A DNA stretch of 41,303 nucleotides from an uncultured Pseudomonadota bacterium. GTDB lineage: Bacteria > Pseudomonadota > Gammaproteobacteria > Burkholderiales > Rhodocyclaceae. The notes beneath the pieces are model-generated. The model worked only from the letters and a program-made list of their open reading frames with translations, did not search any database and was not told the DNA's origin. The stretch is taken from assembly GCA_903870055.1 (NCBI GenBank), contig CAIQBG010000067.1, forward strand, positions 1 to 41,303. Reading direction: 5' to 3'. The translations under genes and the position numbers were made by a program. Below, in pieces: positions 7,229 to 16,892 of the stretch; within the stretch, counting starts at the first letter, position 1, and each line of letters begins with the position of its first letter.

Positions 7229-7672
7229 TTAAGTCTTTAGATCGCCCGCGATGTAGCCTGCCAGTTGTTGAATGGTTACTTCGTGGCCCGCAATGATGGA
7301 TTTCACTACGTCACCAATCGATACCAAGCCAAGCACTTTATCGCCTTCCATAACTGGGAGGTGACGTATATGCTTGTTAGTCATCAGGGACATACAGTCT
7401 TCGATCGTCTGTTCCTGAGTCACGGTGAGCAGTTGGCTGGTCATGAGTTCACGCACCACGGTGTCACGCGAGTTGCGACCACGCAGAATCACTTTACGGG
7501 CGTAATCACGTTCGGTGAAGATGCCTTTGAGCGCCTCGCCTTCCATGACCAATACGGAACTGATATCTTCACGTGCCATCAACTCCAGCGCTTCAAGCAC
7601 TGAGGCGTCCGGACGAATGGCATAGATACCCGATGTCTTATGGTTTAGCAGCTGGCGAACGGTGAGCGACAT
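7229..7672 (-). CDS. Two-CBS-domain protein
   Basis: Stand-alone Bateman module of 147 residues: CBS1 at about 10-65 (YAIRPDASVLEALELMAREDISSVLVME, then GIFTERDYARKVILRGR) and CBS2 at about 75-130 (VTQEQTIEDCMSLMTNKHIRHLPVME, then LGLVSIGDVVKSII). The GIFTERDYARK and VSIGDVVK segments are the usual adenosine-ligand contact sites. Paired CBS domains sense AMP, ATP or SAM and generally regulate a partner, but no partner domain is fused or obvious nearby. It has its own terminator at 7178-7208 and is divergent from cobA, sharing a gap of about 115 bases. Confidence 0.88.
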   Translation of the reverse strand: MSLTVRQLLNHKTSGIYAIRPDASVLEALELMAREDISSVLVMEGEALKGIFTERDYARKVILRGRNSRDTVVRELMTSQLLTVTQEQTIEDCMSLMTNKHIRHLPVMEGDKVLGLVSIGDVVKSIIAGHEVTIQQLAGYIAGDLKT

Positions 7673-7789
7673 CCCTGTCTCCTGTTTTTATAAGCATGAT
7701 GTTTGAACCGAAGTAGTAAGATATGCCCACAAGCCCTTTCTGGCAAGAGGAATGTGACACCCCTTGTTTTACAGCTTTTTTTGCATGCT

Positions 7790-8584
7790 ATGTCTGATTC
7801 TATTTCTGAACATTTGAACGCCTGTATTTCTGCGCTGACTGCTCGCTCGAAGCCATTGGCGTCTGGTCAAGTGAGTCTTGTCGGTGCAGGTCCGGGAGAT
7901 CCCGAGCTGTTGACACTACGCGCTGTGAAGCGGATTGTAGAAGCGGATGTCGTGCTTTACGACAATTTGGTGGGTCCCGATATCCTGAGCTTGGTATTGC
8001 CCGGCGTTGAGTGCCATTACGTGGGTAAAAAGGCTGCCCAGCATGCATTGCCCCAAGATGATGTGAATCAATGGCTAGTGCAGTTGGCTCAGGCAGGTAA
8101 GCGTGTTGTCCGGCTAAAGGGAGGGGATCCCTTTGTTTTCGGTCGTGGTGGTGAAGAAATGGATGCTTTGCTGGCCGCTGGGATAACGGTAGAAGTCGTG
8201 CCGGGCATTACGGCAGCTGTTGGTTGTGCCGCTTATGCCGGTATACCGCTGACGCATCGAGATTGGGCGCAATCCGTTACCTTTGCCACAGGGCATTTAA
8301 AGCAGGGACTTAACGAGCTGGATTGGGCCGGGTTATCGCGGCCCACGCAAACGGTTGTGTTTTATATGGGTATGACTGCCGCTGGCGGCATTGCCGAAGC
8401 GCTCATGACACATGGTCGTGCTGCGGAAACGCCTGTCGCTGTTATTTACCACGGTACCCGACCAGATCAAAAGGTGATTATCGCAACGCTGGAGACGCTG
8501 GCCAAACAAATCAGCGCCGAGGCAATCAAGCCACCGGCGCTATTGATTGTAGGTGAAGTAGTGCGTCTCTATCGGCCAAGCTAA
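7790..8584 (+). CDS. cobA: Uroporphyrinogen-III C-methyltransferase
   Basis: SAM-dependent methyltransferase converting uroporphyrinogen III to precorrin-2, the branch point to sirohaem and cobalamin. The 264-residue reading from ATG 7790 contains VSLVGAGPGDPELLTLRA (SAM loop), DVVLYDNLVG, VRLKGGDPFVFGRGGEE (signature), VVPGITAAVGCAAYAGIPLTHR and the C-terminal PVAVIYHGTRPDQK, all in family order. It is the single-domain SUMT form, without the CysG dehydrogenase/ferrochelatase half. The frame is open back to a TTG at 7703, but the family core starts near residue 30 and the upstream part is not conserved-looking; no strong ribosome binding site decides the start. No siroheme or sulfate-reduction gene lies beside it here. 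Confidence 0.92.
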   Translation: MSDSISEHLNACISALTARSKPLASGQVSLVGAGPGDPELLTLRAVKRIVEADVVLYDNLVGPDILSLVLPGVECHYVGKKAAQHALPQDDVNQWLVQLAQAGKRVVRLKGGDPFVFGRGGEEMDALLAAGITVEVVPGITAAVGCAAYAGIPLTHRDWAQSVTFATGHLKQGLNELDWAGLSRPTQTVVFYMGMTAAGGIAEALMTHGRAAETPVAVIYHGTRPDQKVIIATLETLAKQISAEAIKPPALLIVGEVVRLYRPS

Positions 8585-8585
8585 G

Positions 8586-8603
8586 GACCCGACTGAGCGG
8601 GTC
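8586..8603. terminator. Small GC hairpin between convergent cobA and panD
   Basis: GACCCG (8586-8591) pairs with CGGGTC (8598-8603) in the 29-base gap where cobA and panD converge. Neither side has a good T run, so termination is possible but weak. Confidence 0.4.
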
Positions 8604-8613
8604 ACAAAGAATC

Positions 8614-8994
8614 TTAAGCAGCCTGAGCTGGAATACCGTTGCCAATGCGGGCGATGCGGTTGTTAGCATCCGCATACACCAGTTTAGGCTCATAGTTGGT
8701 CAGTTCGACTTCGTTGTAGACCGCAAAGGTGGCGATGATCAATAGATCGCCAGGGGCTGCGCGACGCGCGGCCGAGCCATTAACGGAAATCATGCCCGAT
8801 CCGCGTGCACCGCGAATGGCATAAGTCGTGAAGCGCTCACCATTGTTGATATTCCAAATGTCGATCTGCTCGTATTCGCGAATGTTCGCGGCGTCGAGCA
8901 AGTCTTCGTCAATGGCGCAAGAGCCCTCATAGTGCAATTCCGCATGCGTGGTGGTCACGCGGTGCAGTTTGGACTTGAGCATGGTTCGCTGCAT
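8614..8994 (-). CDS. panD: Aspartate 1-decarboxylase proenzyme
   Basis: Pyruvoyl enzyme that makes beta-alanine from L-aspartate for pantothenate. The 126-residue chain from ATG 8994 starts [13 protein letters not shown], aligning with the family N-terminus, so the TTG three codons upstream was rejected. The self-cleavage site is Gly24-Ser25 in HYEGSCAID; Ser25 becomes the pyruvoyl group. Further conserved blocks are [32 protein letters not shown] (substrate-binding Arg and the oxyanion region) and [10 protein letters not shown]. It is the last gene of the pan group on the minus strand, 114 bases after panC, so it may have its own promoter. Together panB, panC and panD supply the whole pantoate/beta-alanine condensation branch. 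Confidence 0.96.
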   Translation of the reverse strand: MQRTMLKSKLHRVTTTHAELHYEGSCAIDEDLLDAANIREYEQIDIWNINNGERFTTYAIRGARGSGMISVNGSAARRAAPGDLLIIATFAVYNEVELTNYEPKLVYADANNRIARIGNGIPAQAA

Positions 8995-9108
8995 AAATAT
9001 CAACCTGAAGTCAGGAAAGGAAGCGCATTGTGAATCCTGAATTAGGCGCTGTCAATAACCCTGTAATAAAAAGTTTTATTCTGAAAAACACAACAAAAAC
9101 AATGGGTT

Positions 9109-10766
<1,658 letters not shown>

Positions 10767-10837
10767 GCGTGTAATCGGCTCAACGTAAGTGGGTTAATTC
10801 GCTTAGGATACACAGCTATCCGCGTGCGGCAAACTGT

Positions 10838-11344
10838 TTAATTGATCCGTTCAATGGCCTGATCGGCGACCTGTGGCAGATACTGATTGAGCTGGCCCAG
10901 GCCGGGTGCACGACAGGCCGGTAGCACATCAAGCAACGGTCGCAGCACAAAGGCGCGTTCGTGCAGCCTTGGGTGTGGCAATACCAGTAGTGGGGTATCC
11001 ATTGTGATCTCGTCGTAGAGCAAGAGATCTAGGTCCAGCGTGCGTGGTGAATTGCGTGCAACGTCGTGGCTGCGATCACGTCCGAAGTGACGTTCTGTTT
11101 CAAGTAACCATAGCATCAAGGCTTCGGGCGATAGGTCTGTTCTGAAGGTAGCAACCCCGTTGATGTAATCCGGTTGTGCTTCATCGGCACCAACGGGTGC
11201 TGTACGGTAAAGTGGAGACACCTGCCAGTTTGCAGTACTCGCATTGCTTTGTAATGCTTGCACTGCTTGCTGCAGTGTCTGACTCGCATCACCCAGATTG
11301 GCACCTAAGCCGATAACGGCCAGGTGCGATAACAGCGCCGGCAT
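10838..11344 (-). CDS. folK: 6-hydroxymethyl-7,8-dihydropterin pyrophosphokinase (HPPK)
   Basis: Transfers pyrophosphate from ATP to hydroxymethyl-dihydropterin in folate biosynthesis. The 168-residue protein contains GLGANLGDASQTLQQAVQAL, SPLYRTAPVG, QPDYINGVATFRT, the metal-binding RTLDLDLLLYDE (two Asp) and PHPRLHERAFVLRPLLDV, in standard order and spacing. The ATG shares one base with the pcnB stop (TAATG), indicating stop-restart coupling with pcnB. The pcnB-folK pair is a common proteobacterial arrangement. Confidence 0.96.
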   Translation of the reverse strand: MPALLSHLAVIGLGANLGDASQTLQQAVQALQSNASTANWQVSPLYRTAPVGADEAQPDYINGVATFRTDLSPEALMLWLLETERHFGRDRSHDVARNSPRTLDLDLLLYDEITMDTPLLVLPHPRLHERAFVLRPLLDVLPACRAPGLGQLNQYLPQVADQAIERIN

Positions 11345-12720
11345 TATTCGCTCGGTGTGTCAGACGGTGAGTCGTTGCCGCCATCCGTAGTATGGCTGCG
11401 GCGACGATTGGGACTACGGCGCCGACGCTTCTTGACAGGCATGTTGTCCTTGGGTGCACCGGCAATGAGTGATTCCTGAATGGCATCATCGGATTCGTGG
11501 AATTTAGTCCACCAGTCGCCCAGTTCGATATCAATCTCACCGGTTTGAGCCCGTAGCAACATGAAGTCATATCCTGCACGGAAGCGGGGATGGCCAAGCA
11601 GGGCATAAGGACGCTTGCCGCTGCGCTGTTCGAAGCGCGGTTGCAATGACCAGATCTCTTTGATGTCGCCGACCAGACGCTTGGTGATTGCGAGCTTTTC
11701 AGCCTGGCGATCGAGGGCGTCATCCATGGCGGCAAACAGTGCAGGAATCGCAATCTCACCCTTAGCTTTACGTTTATTCCAGTACGCCAGCACTTCGTGC
11801 CAGAGCAGGGCAGCAAACAGGAAGCCCGGAGATATCGATTTACCATCACGGATGCGCTCATCCGTATTGGTGAGTGCCTGTTCCACAAAGCGTTCGCCCA
11901 GTGGTTGCTCAAGAATCACGTCGAGCAATGGCAAGACGCCATGATGAAGACCTTCGTCACGCAGACGGCGTAGGCAAGCTAGTGCATCACCGCAGGTGAG
12001 CAACTTGAGCATTTCATCAAACAAGCGGGCGGGTGGCACGTTGTCGAGTAAATCCGCCATTTCACGTATGGGGCGGCGGGTAGCCGGGGCAATATCCAGG
12101 CCCAGCTTGGCACCCAGGCGGACGGCGCGCAGCATACGTACCGGATCTTCACGGTAGCGCACCTGAGGGTCGCCAATCATGCGTAAGGTGCGTTGCTTCA
12201 GATCAGCGTAGCCATGGTGGTAGTCATGAATCGTTTCATCGTACGGATCGTAATAGAGTGCATTCACCGTAAAGTCGCGGCGTGCAGCGTCATCCGATTG
12301 TGAGCCGAAGGTGTTATCACGCAGTACACGGCCGTGCTCGTCAGTCGCAGACGCATCTTCGTGGAGGGCGCGGAAGGTGGTAACTTCGATGAGCTCCTGT
12401 CCCACCATCACATGCACAATCTGGAAGCGTCGTCCGATGATGCGGGAACGGCGGCAGCAACGTCGCACCTGTTCAGGTGTGGCATTGGTGGCGATATCAA
12501 AATCTTTAGGGTCACGATTCAGCAAGAGGTCGCGCACGGCACCGCCGACCACATACGCGCGGTAACCCGCACGTTCCAGATCCTCACAAACCCGTTCGGC
12601 GCCCCGGCTCAGCATGTCCCGGGTAATACCGTGTGTCTTAACCGGAATGATCGCGGGGTCTCGTTGAACCGCAGGGGCGGTTTGACGATTAAAAATCTTT
12701 TTGACGAAACGGCGGATCAT
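11344..12720 (-). CDS. pcnB: Poly(A) polymerase I
   Basis: Adds 3' poly(A) tails to RNA, promoting decay. The 458-residue protein has the class II nucleotidyltransferase core AYVVGGAVRDLLLNRDPKDFDIATNATPEQ (DFD metal-binding pair), then RRSRIIGRRFQIVHV, RRDFTVNALYYD, YREDPVRMLRAVRLGAKLG and a helical RNA-binding half. The C-terminus is strongly basic (KKRRRRSPNRRRSH) and ends in an acidic/Ser tail, as in PcnB rather than CCA-adding enzyme, which lacks it. The first ATG shares one base with the HAD gene stop, and its own stop shares one base with folK. A CCA-adding role is the alternative, but the tail and neighbours favour PcnB. Confidence 0.94.
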   Translation of the reverse strand: MIRRFVKKIFNRQTAPAVQRDPAIIPVKTHGITRDMLSRGAERVCEDLERAGYRAYVVGGAVRDLLLNRDPKDFDIATNATPEQVRRCCRRSRIIGRRFQIVHVMVGQELIEVTTFRALHEDASATDEHGRVLRDNTFGSQSDDAARRDFTVNALYYDPYDETIHDYHHGYADLKQRTLRMIGDPQVRYREDPVRMLRAVRLGAKLGLDIAPATRRPIREMADLLDNVPPARLFDEMLKLLTCGDALACLRRLRDEGLHHGVLPLLDVILEQPLGERFVEQALTNTDERIRDGKSISPGFLFAALLWHEVLAYWNKRKAKGEIAIPALFAAMDDALDRQAEKLAITKRLVGDIKEIWSLQPRFEQRSGKRPYALLGHPRFRAGYDFMLLRAQTGEIDIELGDWWTKFHESDDAIQESLIAGAPKDNMPVKKRRRRSPNRRRSHTTDGGNDSPSDTPSE

Positions 12721-13439
12721 TAAGCGAGACCAATCTTCTTGAAGAGCGCGGCAGGTGTTGTGCTGTCACGTAAGGTAATTGTAGGCCAGCCCTGAGCGGT
12801 TGCATGGGCTTTAAGCGTGTCATCCGCATCTACGGCAACTGGATGGGTTGACCATTCCAGCAGTGGCAAATCGTTATGGGAGTCACTGTAGAACCAGCGG
12901 TGCTCGAAACTCCCTTGCCATAGGCCGATTGACTCTAGCCAGGCATCCACACGTGTAATCTTTCCTTTCTGGAAAGAAGGGGTACCCACCGGTTTGCCGG
13001 TGAATTCGCCCTGCACAATACCGGGAATCGTTGCGATCAGATGCGGGATGCGGAATTCACGGGCGATATCACCCGTGACAAAAGAGTTGGTGGCGGTAAC
13101 AACCGCGCACAGGTGGCCGAGCGCCAAATGTTGCGCCACTAGCGCACGTGCATTGTCTAGGATGATCGGCTGTATGTGCTTACGCATAAACTCGCCATGC
13201 CAGATATCAAGCTGAGTACGTTGATGCCGTGCCAGAGGCGCCAGTTGGAAATCCAGAAAGGCATGGATATCCAGGGTGCCGGCTTTGTAGTCAGCATAAA
13301 ACTGGGCGTTTTTGGCTGCCTGAATCTCTGGGTCAACCACGCCTTTGCTGATCAGAAACTGCGCCCATTCAAAATCGGAGTCGCCGTTCAGCAGGGTGTT
13401 ATCCAGATCAAATAAGGCAAGGTGACGTGGTTGATTCAT
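12720..13439 (-). CDS. HAD-IB family phosphatase (SerB/CicA-like)
   Basis: HAD-superfamily hydrolase of 239 residues. Motif I is LFDLDNTLLNGD (nucleophile Asp and general acid Asp at residues 10 and 12), motif II is VVTATNS, motif III the Lys in KGKITRVDAW, and motif IV YSDSHNDLPLL. The helical cap between residues 20 and 90 fits the IB subgroup with phosphoserine phosphatase and CicA. Substrate is unknown. It sits between hda (5-base gap) and pcnB (one-base TAATG overlap), a placement kept across many betaproteobacteria. The alternative names in databases (phosphoserine phosphatase, histidinol phosphatase) are not supported by anything specific here. Confidence 0.88.
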   Translation of the reverse strand: MNQPRHLALFDLDNTLLNGDSDFEWAQFLISKGVVDPEIQAAKNAQFYADYKAGTLDIHAFLDFQLAPLARHQRTQLDIWHGEFMRKHIQPIILDNARALVAQHLALGHLCAVVTATNSFVTGDIAREFRIPHLIATIPGIVQGEFTGKPVGTPSFQKGKITRVDAWLESIGLWQGSFEHRWFYSDSHNDLPLLEWSTHPVAVDADDTLKAHATAQGWPTITLRDSTTPAALFKKIGLA

Positions 13440-13444
13440 CAGTC

Positions 13445-14128
13445 TTAATCCGTGGTGACGGCCGGTGTTACAAACGACTCAGCCAAAGCTGCACGCAACA
13501 GGGGAAGGGTAATACGGCGCTTCTGTTCGAGAGAGAGTTCATCGAGGCGCTGGATTAAACCGGCCAGGCTAGAGAGATCGCGTGGCGCGCGCTGATAAAG
13601 ATAGTCCAGCACTTCAGGTGTTAGTTCCCAGCCACGATGTGCCGCGCGTTGTGCCAGAAGTTGCCGCTGTGCGGCCTCATCCAGCGGTTCCAGGCGGTAA
13701 ATATGCCCCGCACCTAAACGCGTGCGGACATCTTCACGCAGCACTGTCTGAGCGTCGGGCGGTAGATCCATAGTGACCAGAAGTCGCTCGCCCGCATGGG
13801 CCAGGCGCACCAGATGCCGGAACAGATCCTGCTGGCCATTGGCGTTCAGCTTTTGGACATCTTCCAGCGCCCAACCCTTAGCGGGCGGGGATAAGAGCAT
13901 TTCAGCCAGAGGTAAGGGGCTAAAGCCGGCACTGACCAAGCACTGACTCAGAAACGATTTGCCGCAGCCGGTAGGGCCCCAGATCACAAACAGATTGCCC
14001 GGGTACGCCTGAACCGGCTGATTCAGCCAGTTTTCAAGGGCGGCCAGCAATTCGACGTTATCGCCTGGTAAAAAATGGCTGAGGGCTGGCGTCTGGTCGG
14101 GCAAGAGATCGAGTATCAGTTGTTGCAT
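13445..14128 (-). CDS. hda: DnaA regulatory inactivator Hda
   Basis: AAA+ protein homologous to DnaA domain III that, with the beta clamp, stimulates DnaA-ATP hydrolysis after initiation. The 227-residue reading from ATG 14128 begins MQQLILDLLPD, where QLILDL fits the clamp-binding peptide of Hda. Walker A is WGPTGCGKSFLSQ; the Walker B region is degenerate (WALEDVQKLN), and a sensor-type VRTRLGAGHIYRLEPLDE follows, with a C-terminal lid RAPRDLSSLAGLIQRLDEL. There is no DNA-binding domain IV. The start with AGGT six bases upstream was preferred to an ATG four codons earlier. First gene of the hda-HAD-pcnB-folK string, divergent from purM. Confidence 0.92.
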   Translation of the reverse strand: MQQLILDLLPDQTPALSHFLPGDNVELLAALENWLNQPVQAYPGNLFVIWGPTGCGKSFLSQCLVSAGFSPLPLAEMLLSPPAKGWALEDVQKLNANGQQDLFRHLVRLAHAGERLLVTMDLPPDAQTVLREDVRTRLGAGHIYRLEPLDEAAQRQLLAQRAAHRGWELTPEVLDYLYQRAPRDLSSLAGLIQRLDELSLEQKRRITLPLLRAALAESFVTPAVTTD

Positions 14129-14275
14129 GGTTACCTGCATCGTCAGGCAGGTTGTATCCTCATCGGTTACAATTCGCGGTGTAAATGCACGCGCGCAAGT
14201 AAGAAGGCGCTATTTTACACGGCATTCAGCCCCAAACATCGCTCTCTCGTAGCCATCTCGCATTAAGGATCGCCC

Positions 14276-15367
14276 ATGTTTTGCCCGCTCAAGCCTATTC
14301 GCCAATTGTTTGCTGCCCATGACGCCAAAGCGGGTGGTGGTCTGTCTTACCGCGATGCGGGCGTTGATATGGAAGCCGGTGACGAACTGGTAGAACGCAT
14401 CAAGCCCATGGCCAAGCGCACCATGCGCGAAGGCGTTATGGCAGGCATTGGTGGCTTTGGTGCCATGTTCGAGATTTCCAAGAAGTACAAAGAGCCCGTG
14501 CTGGTGTCCGGTACGGATGGCGTGGGTACCAAGCTGCGCCTGGCCTTTGCCTGGAACCGTCATGACACCATCGGCCAGGATCTGGTCGCCATGAGCGTTA
14601 ATGACATTCTGGTGCAGGGCGCAGAGCCGCTCTTTTTTCTCGATTACTTTGCCTGTGGCAAGCTGGATGTAGATACAGCAGCTGCCGTAGTGGGTGGTAT
14701 TGCCAAAGGCTGTGAATTAGCCGGCGCCGCATTGATTGGTGGCGAAACTGCCGAAATGCCGGACATGTATCCAGCCGGTGAATACGATCTGGCCGGTTTT
14801 GCTGTGGGTGCAGTTGAAAAGTCTCAGATCATTGACGGCAAGAGCATCAAGGCCGGTGACGTGGTTCTGGGTCTGGCTTCGAGCGGTGCCCATTCCAATG
14901 GTTATTCTTTGATCCGCAAGATCATCGAACGTAGTGGTGCCAAGCCGACGGATTTGCTTGATGACGTATCGCTGGGCGATCTGGTCATGGCGCCAACCCG
15001 TATTTATGTGAAGTCTGTTTTGGCCGCATTCCAGGCTTTGCCGGGTGCGCTTAAGGGTCTGGCGCACATTACCGGGGGCGGCATTACCGAGAACGTGCCA
15101 CGCATTCTGCAAGCCGGCCTGACGGCCGAAATTCAGCGTAATAGCTGGGAGCGCCCAGCACTGTTTAACTGGCTGCAAGAAGCCGGTGGAGTTGCTGATG
15201 ATGAAATGCACCGCGTGTTCAACTGCGGTATCGGCATGGTCATCGTCGTCGCCCCGGAAAACGCTGATGCCGTTGCTAAGGTTTTAGCCGAGCATGGTGA
15301 GCAGGTCAGCCGTATTGGCGTTATCCGCGCCAGCCAGCCGAGTGAAGCGCCAACAATTGTGGTCTAA
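14276..15367 (+). CDS. purM: Phosphoribosylformylglycinamidine cyclo-ligase (AIR synthetase)
   Basis: Fifth step of purine synthesis: FGAM plus ATP to aminoimidazole ribotide. Conserved blocks: [98 protein letters not shown] and [15 protein letters not shown]. At 363 residues it is slightly long: about 22 residues precede the usual SYRDAGVD start. AAGGA lies 6-7 bases before ATG 14276, and there is no other in-frame ATG before the core, so the extension is probably real. Divergent from hda, convergent with the porin gene. Confidence 0.96.
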   Translation: MFCPLKPIRQLFAAHDAKAGGGLSYRDAGVDMEAGDELVERIKPMAKRTMREGVMAGIGGFGAMFEISKKYKEPVLVSGTDGVGTKLRLAFAWNRHDTIGQDLVAMSVNDILVQGAEPLFFLDYFACGKLDVDTAAAVVGGIAKGCELAGAALIGGETAEMPDMYPAGEYDLAGFAVGAVEKSQIIDGKSIKAGDVVLGLASSGAHSNGYSLIRKIIERSGAKPTDLLDDVSLGDLVMAPTRIYVKSVLAAFQALPGALKGLAHITGGGITENVPRILQAGLTAEIQRNSWERPALFNWLQEAGGVADDEMHRVFNCGIGMVIVVAPENADAVAKVLAEHGEQVSRIGVIRASQPSEAPTIVV

Positions 15368-15387
15368 ATTCTGAAAGCTGCTTACAG

Positions 15388-16779
15388 CTATAGTTCGAAG
15401 TGAGCCCGAAGTCCGAAAACGCTTACGGGCCCTCGATCTGAGTTGTAAGCAGGGTTCTGGATGTATTGATAATCGGCGGACAGGTAAGCGCCCTTGAAAA
15501 GGTTAAAGCTGTAGTAGGTTTCCAGGATGCGCTCACCCTGATAAGCAATTTTCCCGTCGCCGATAAACATGGTGTAGCCACCCTGGTTCAGGTAATTGAT
15601 TTGCGACGAAGCAATACCGTTTAAGGCAAAAGCCAAGCCATAGGTGTCATCGGCACGACCCCAGGAAGCGCCTTTAACAGAAGCACCGCCAGATAAAGAG
15701 CGGCTAATATCGGTAAAGGCTTCGGTTTCGGATTGACCGTTGTTCCAACTCCAACGCGCAAAAAGGCCGATATCGTCTAATACGGCTTGCTCAGCGTTAA
15801 TCACATAGCCCCACTTTTTCTGATAGCCGAACCGCGAAGTCAGAATGCTGGGCGCTAATCCAGTTTGCTGTGCCTGTTGTATTGCATCGTTGTAAGTCGC
15901 TAGAACGCCACGGTTTTGATAACCCAGTAGACGAATCGCGCCCTCCTGACCTAAGAGCTTATGCTCACGCTCGATCTCGATCTGATCACCGTATTGCTGT
16001 GTTAACTGGTAATCAAGTTCTAGGCCATTCGGGTTCTTCGGCATGGCAAGACGCGCCAGGCGGACCGTCCAGCCTTCATCAAAATATTCAGCCAGCAACC
16101 CGTAGCTATAGCCGCGAGAGTTTGCTGCATAGTCGTAAGCGCCGGCAGCCATGATGGACCAGTTTAAAAACTGAGTGCGTGCATCGTGGCTATAGCTGTT
16201 GCCATCGAAATAATCGAGTGCAGAAAAGCCACCATAGGTTAAACGCAAGCGACGTTTATCAACATTGCCTGCTAATTGATTGGGGCCGCCTTCAATGTGC
16301 TCTACACCACCCCCGAAGCCGAAAGTTTGCTGGATAAAGTAGCGCGCATTGTAAAAAATCATGGGCACATTGGCGCCACGTTGCATTTCACCGTTAGTGA
16401 AGCCACCAAGGCCAAGAAGATTGGAAAATGGTACGCCCTGGCTGCCTTCCGGGTTGTAAAACGCTGCGGCACCTTCCCACAAGCGAACACCTAGGAATGG
16501 CGTTATGGTGACCGTGTAGCTTTTACCTTGATCGCCTGTGCTCAATAAGCTGTTGTCACCAGCGTAGGGTGAGTTGAACTTATTCTTGTACTGAAGAACG
16601 TAAGTGGCCTGCCCATGCAGGCTAAACCATTCCGTATCGTCAGGAATGGGTGTTTCACTATCTACGGTGGGATCACCTTCAACGGGCTCGGCATATACGG
16701 TTGTAGCAGAAAAGAGATAGCCGATGACCCACAAGGCAACCGCCAGCACTTTAAGAAATTTCTGCTTGAAAACGAACAT
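15388..16779 (-). CDS. OprB-family carbohydrate-selective porin
   Basis: Outer-membrane porin of 463 residues. A Sec signal peptide (KFLKVLAVALWVIGYLFSATTVYAE, cleaved near residue 31) precedes the family opening WFSLHGQATYVLQYKNKFNSPYAG, then TITPFLGVRLWEGAAAFYNPE, GLGGFTNGEMQRG and YNARYFIQQTFGFGGG, all recognisable in OprB-type porins. The chain closes with SVFGLRAHFEL; the usual terminal Phe is Leu. OprB porins admit glucose and related sugars, but this member's substrate is unknown and no sugar transporter gene is adjacent. It lies between miaA and purM, two genes often adjacent in betaproteobacteria, with a 113-base upstream gap containing an inverted repeat at 16851-16869. Confidence 0.85.
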   Translation of the reverse strand: MFVFKQKFLKVLAVALWVIGYLFSATTVYAEPVEGDPTVDSETPIPDDTEWFSLHGQATYVLQYKNKFNSPYAGDNSLLSTGDQGKSYTVTITPFLGVRLWEGAAAFYNPEGSQGVPFSNLLGLGGFTNGEMQRGANVPMIFYNARYFIQQTFGFGGGVEHIEGGPNQLAGNVDKRRLRLTYGGFSALDYFDGNSYSHDARTQFLNWSIMAAGAYDYAANSRGYSYGLLAEYFDEGWTVRLARLAMPKNPNGLELDYQLTQQYGDQIEIEREHKLLGQEGAIRLLGYQNRGVLATYNDAIQQAQQTGLAPSILTSRFGYQKKWGYVINAEQAVLDDIGLFARWSWNNGQSETEAFTDISRSLSGGASVKGASWGRADDTYGLAFALNGIASSQINYLNQGGYTMFIGDGKIAYQGERILETYYSFNLFKGAYLSADYQYIQNPAYNSDRGPVSVFGLRAHFEL

Positions 16780-16850
16780 GAGCCAACAACAACCATAACG
16801 AGAAGGTGAGCAGAGCCTACAACGCCATTGTTGCGGAGCTATTAAACCCA

Positions 16851-16869
16851 GTATTTTCCCATAAAATAC
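16851..16869. promoter_or_regulatory. Perfect AT-rich inverted repeat upstream of the OprB gene
   Basis: GTATTTT (16851-16857) and AAAATAC (16863-16869) form a perfect 7-base inverted repeat with a 5-base centre, 72 bases upstream of the porin ATG and 24 bases past the miaA stop. Size and symmetry fit a repressor operator; it lacks the T run of an intrinsic terminator. A TTGACA on the minus strand (16896-16891) is close by but poorly spaced to any -10. Confidence 0.4.
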
Positions 16870-16892
16870 AGAGAATTAGCAGGTTATTGTTG

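Noticed and set aside
7703-7789. N-terminal extension of CobA from a TTG
   Set aside because: Lies in the divergent promoter region with the CBS gene and resembles nothing in the family.
15374-15388. AGCTG-CTTA-CAGCT hairpin between purM and the porin gene
   Set aside because: Short stem, no T run and overlapping the porin stop codon; too weak to annotate as a terminator.
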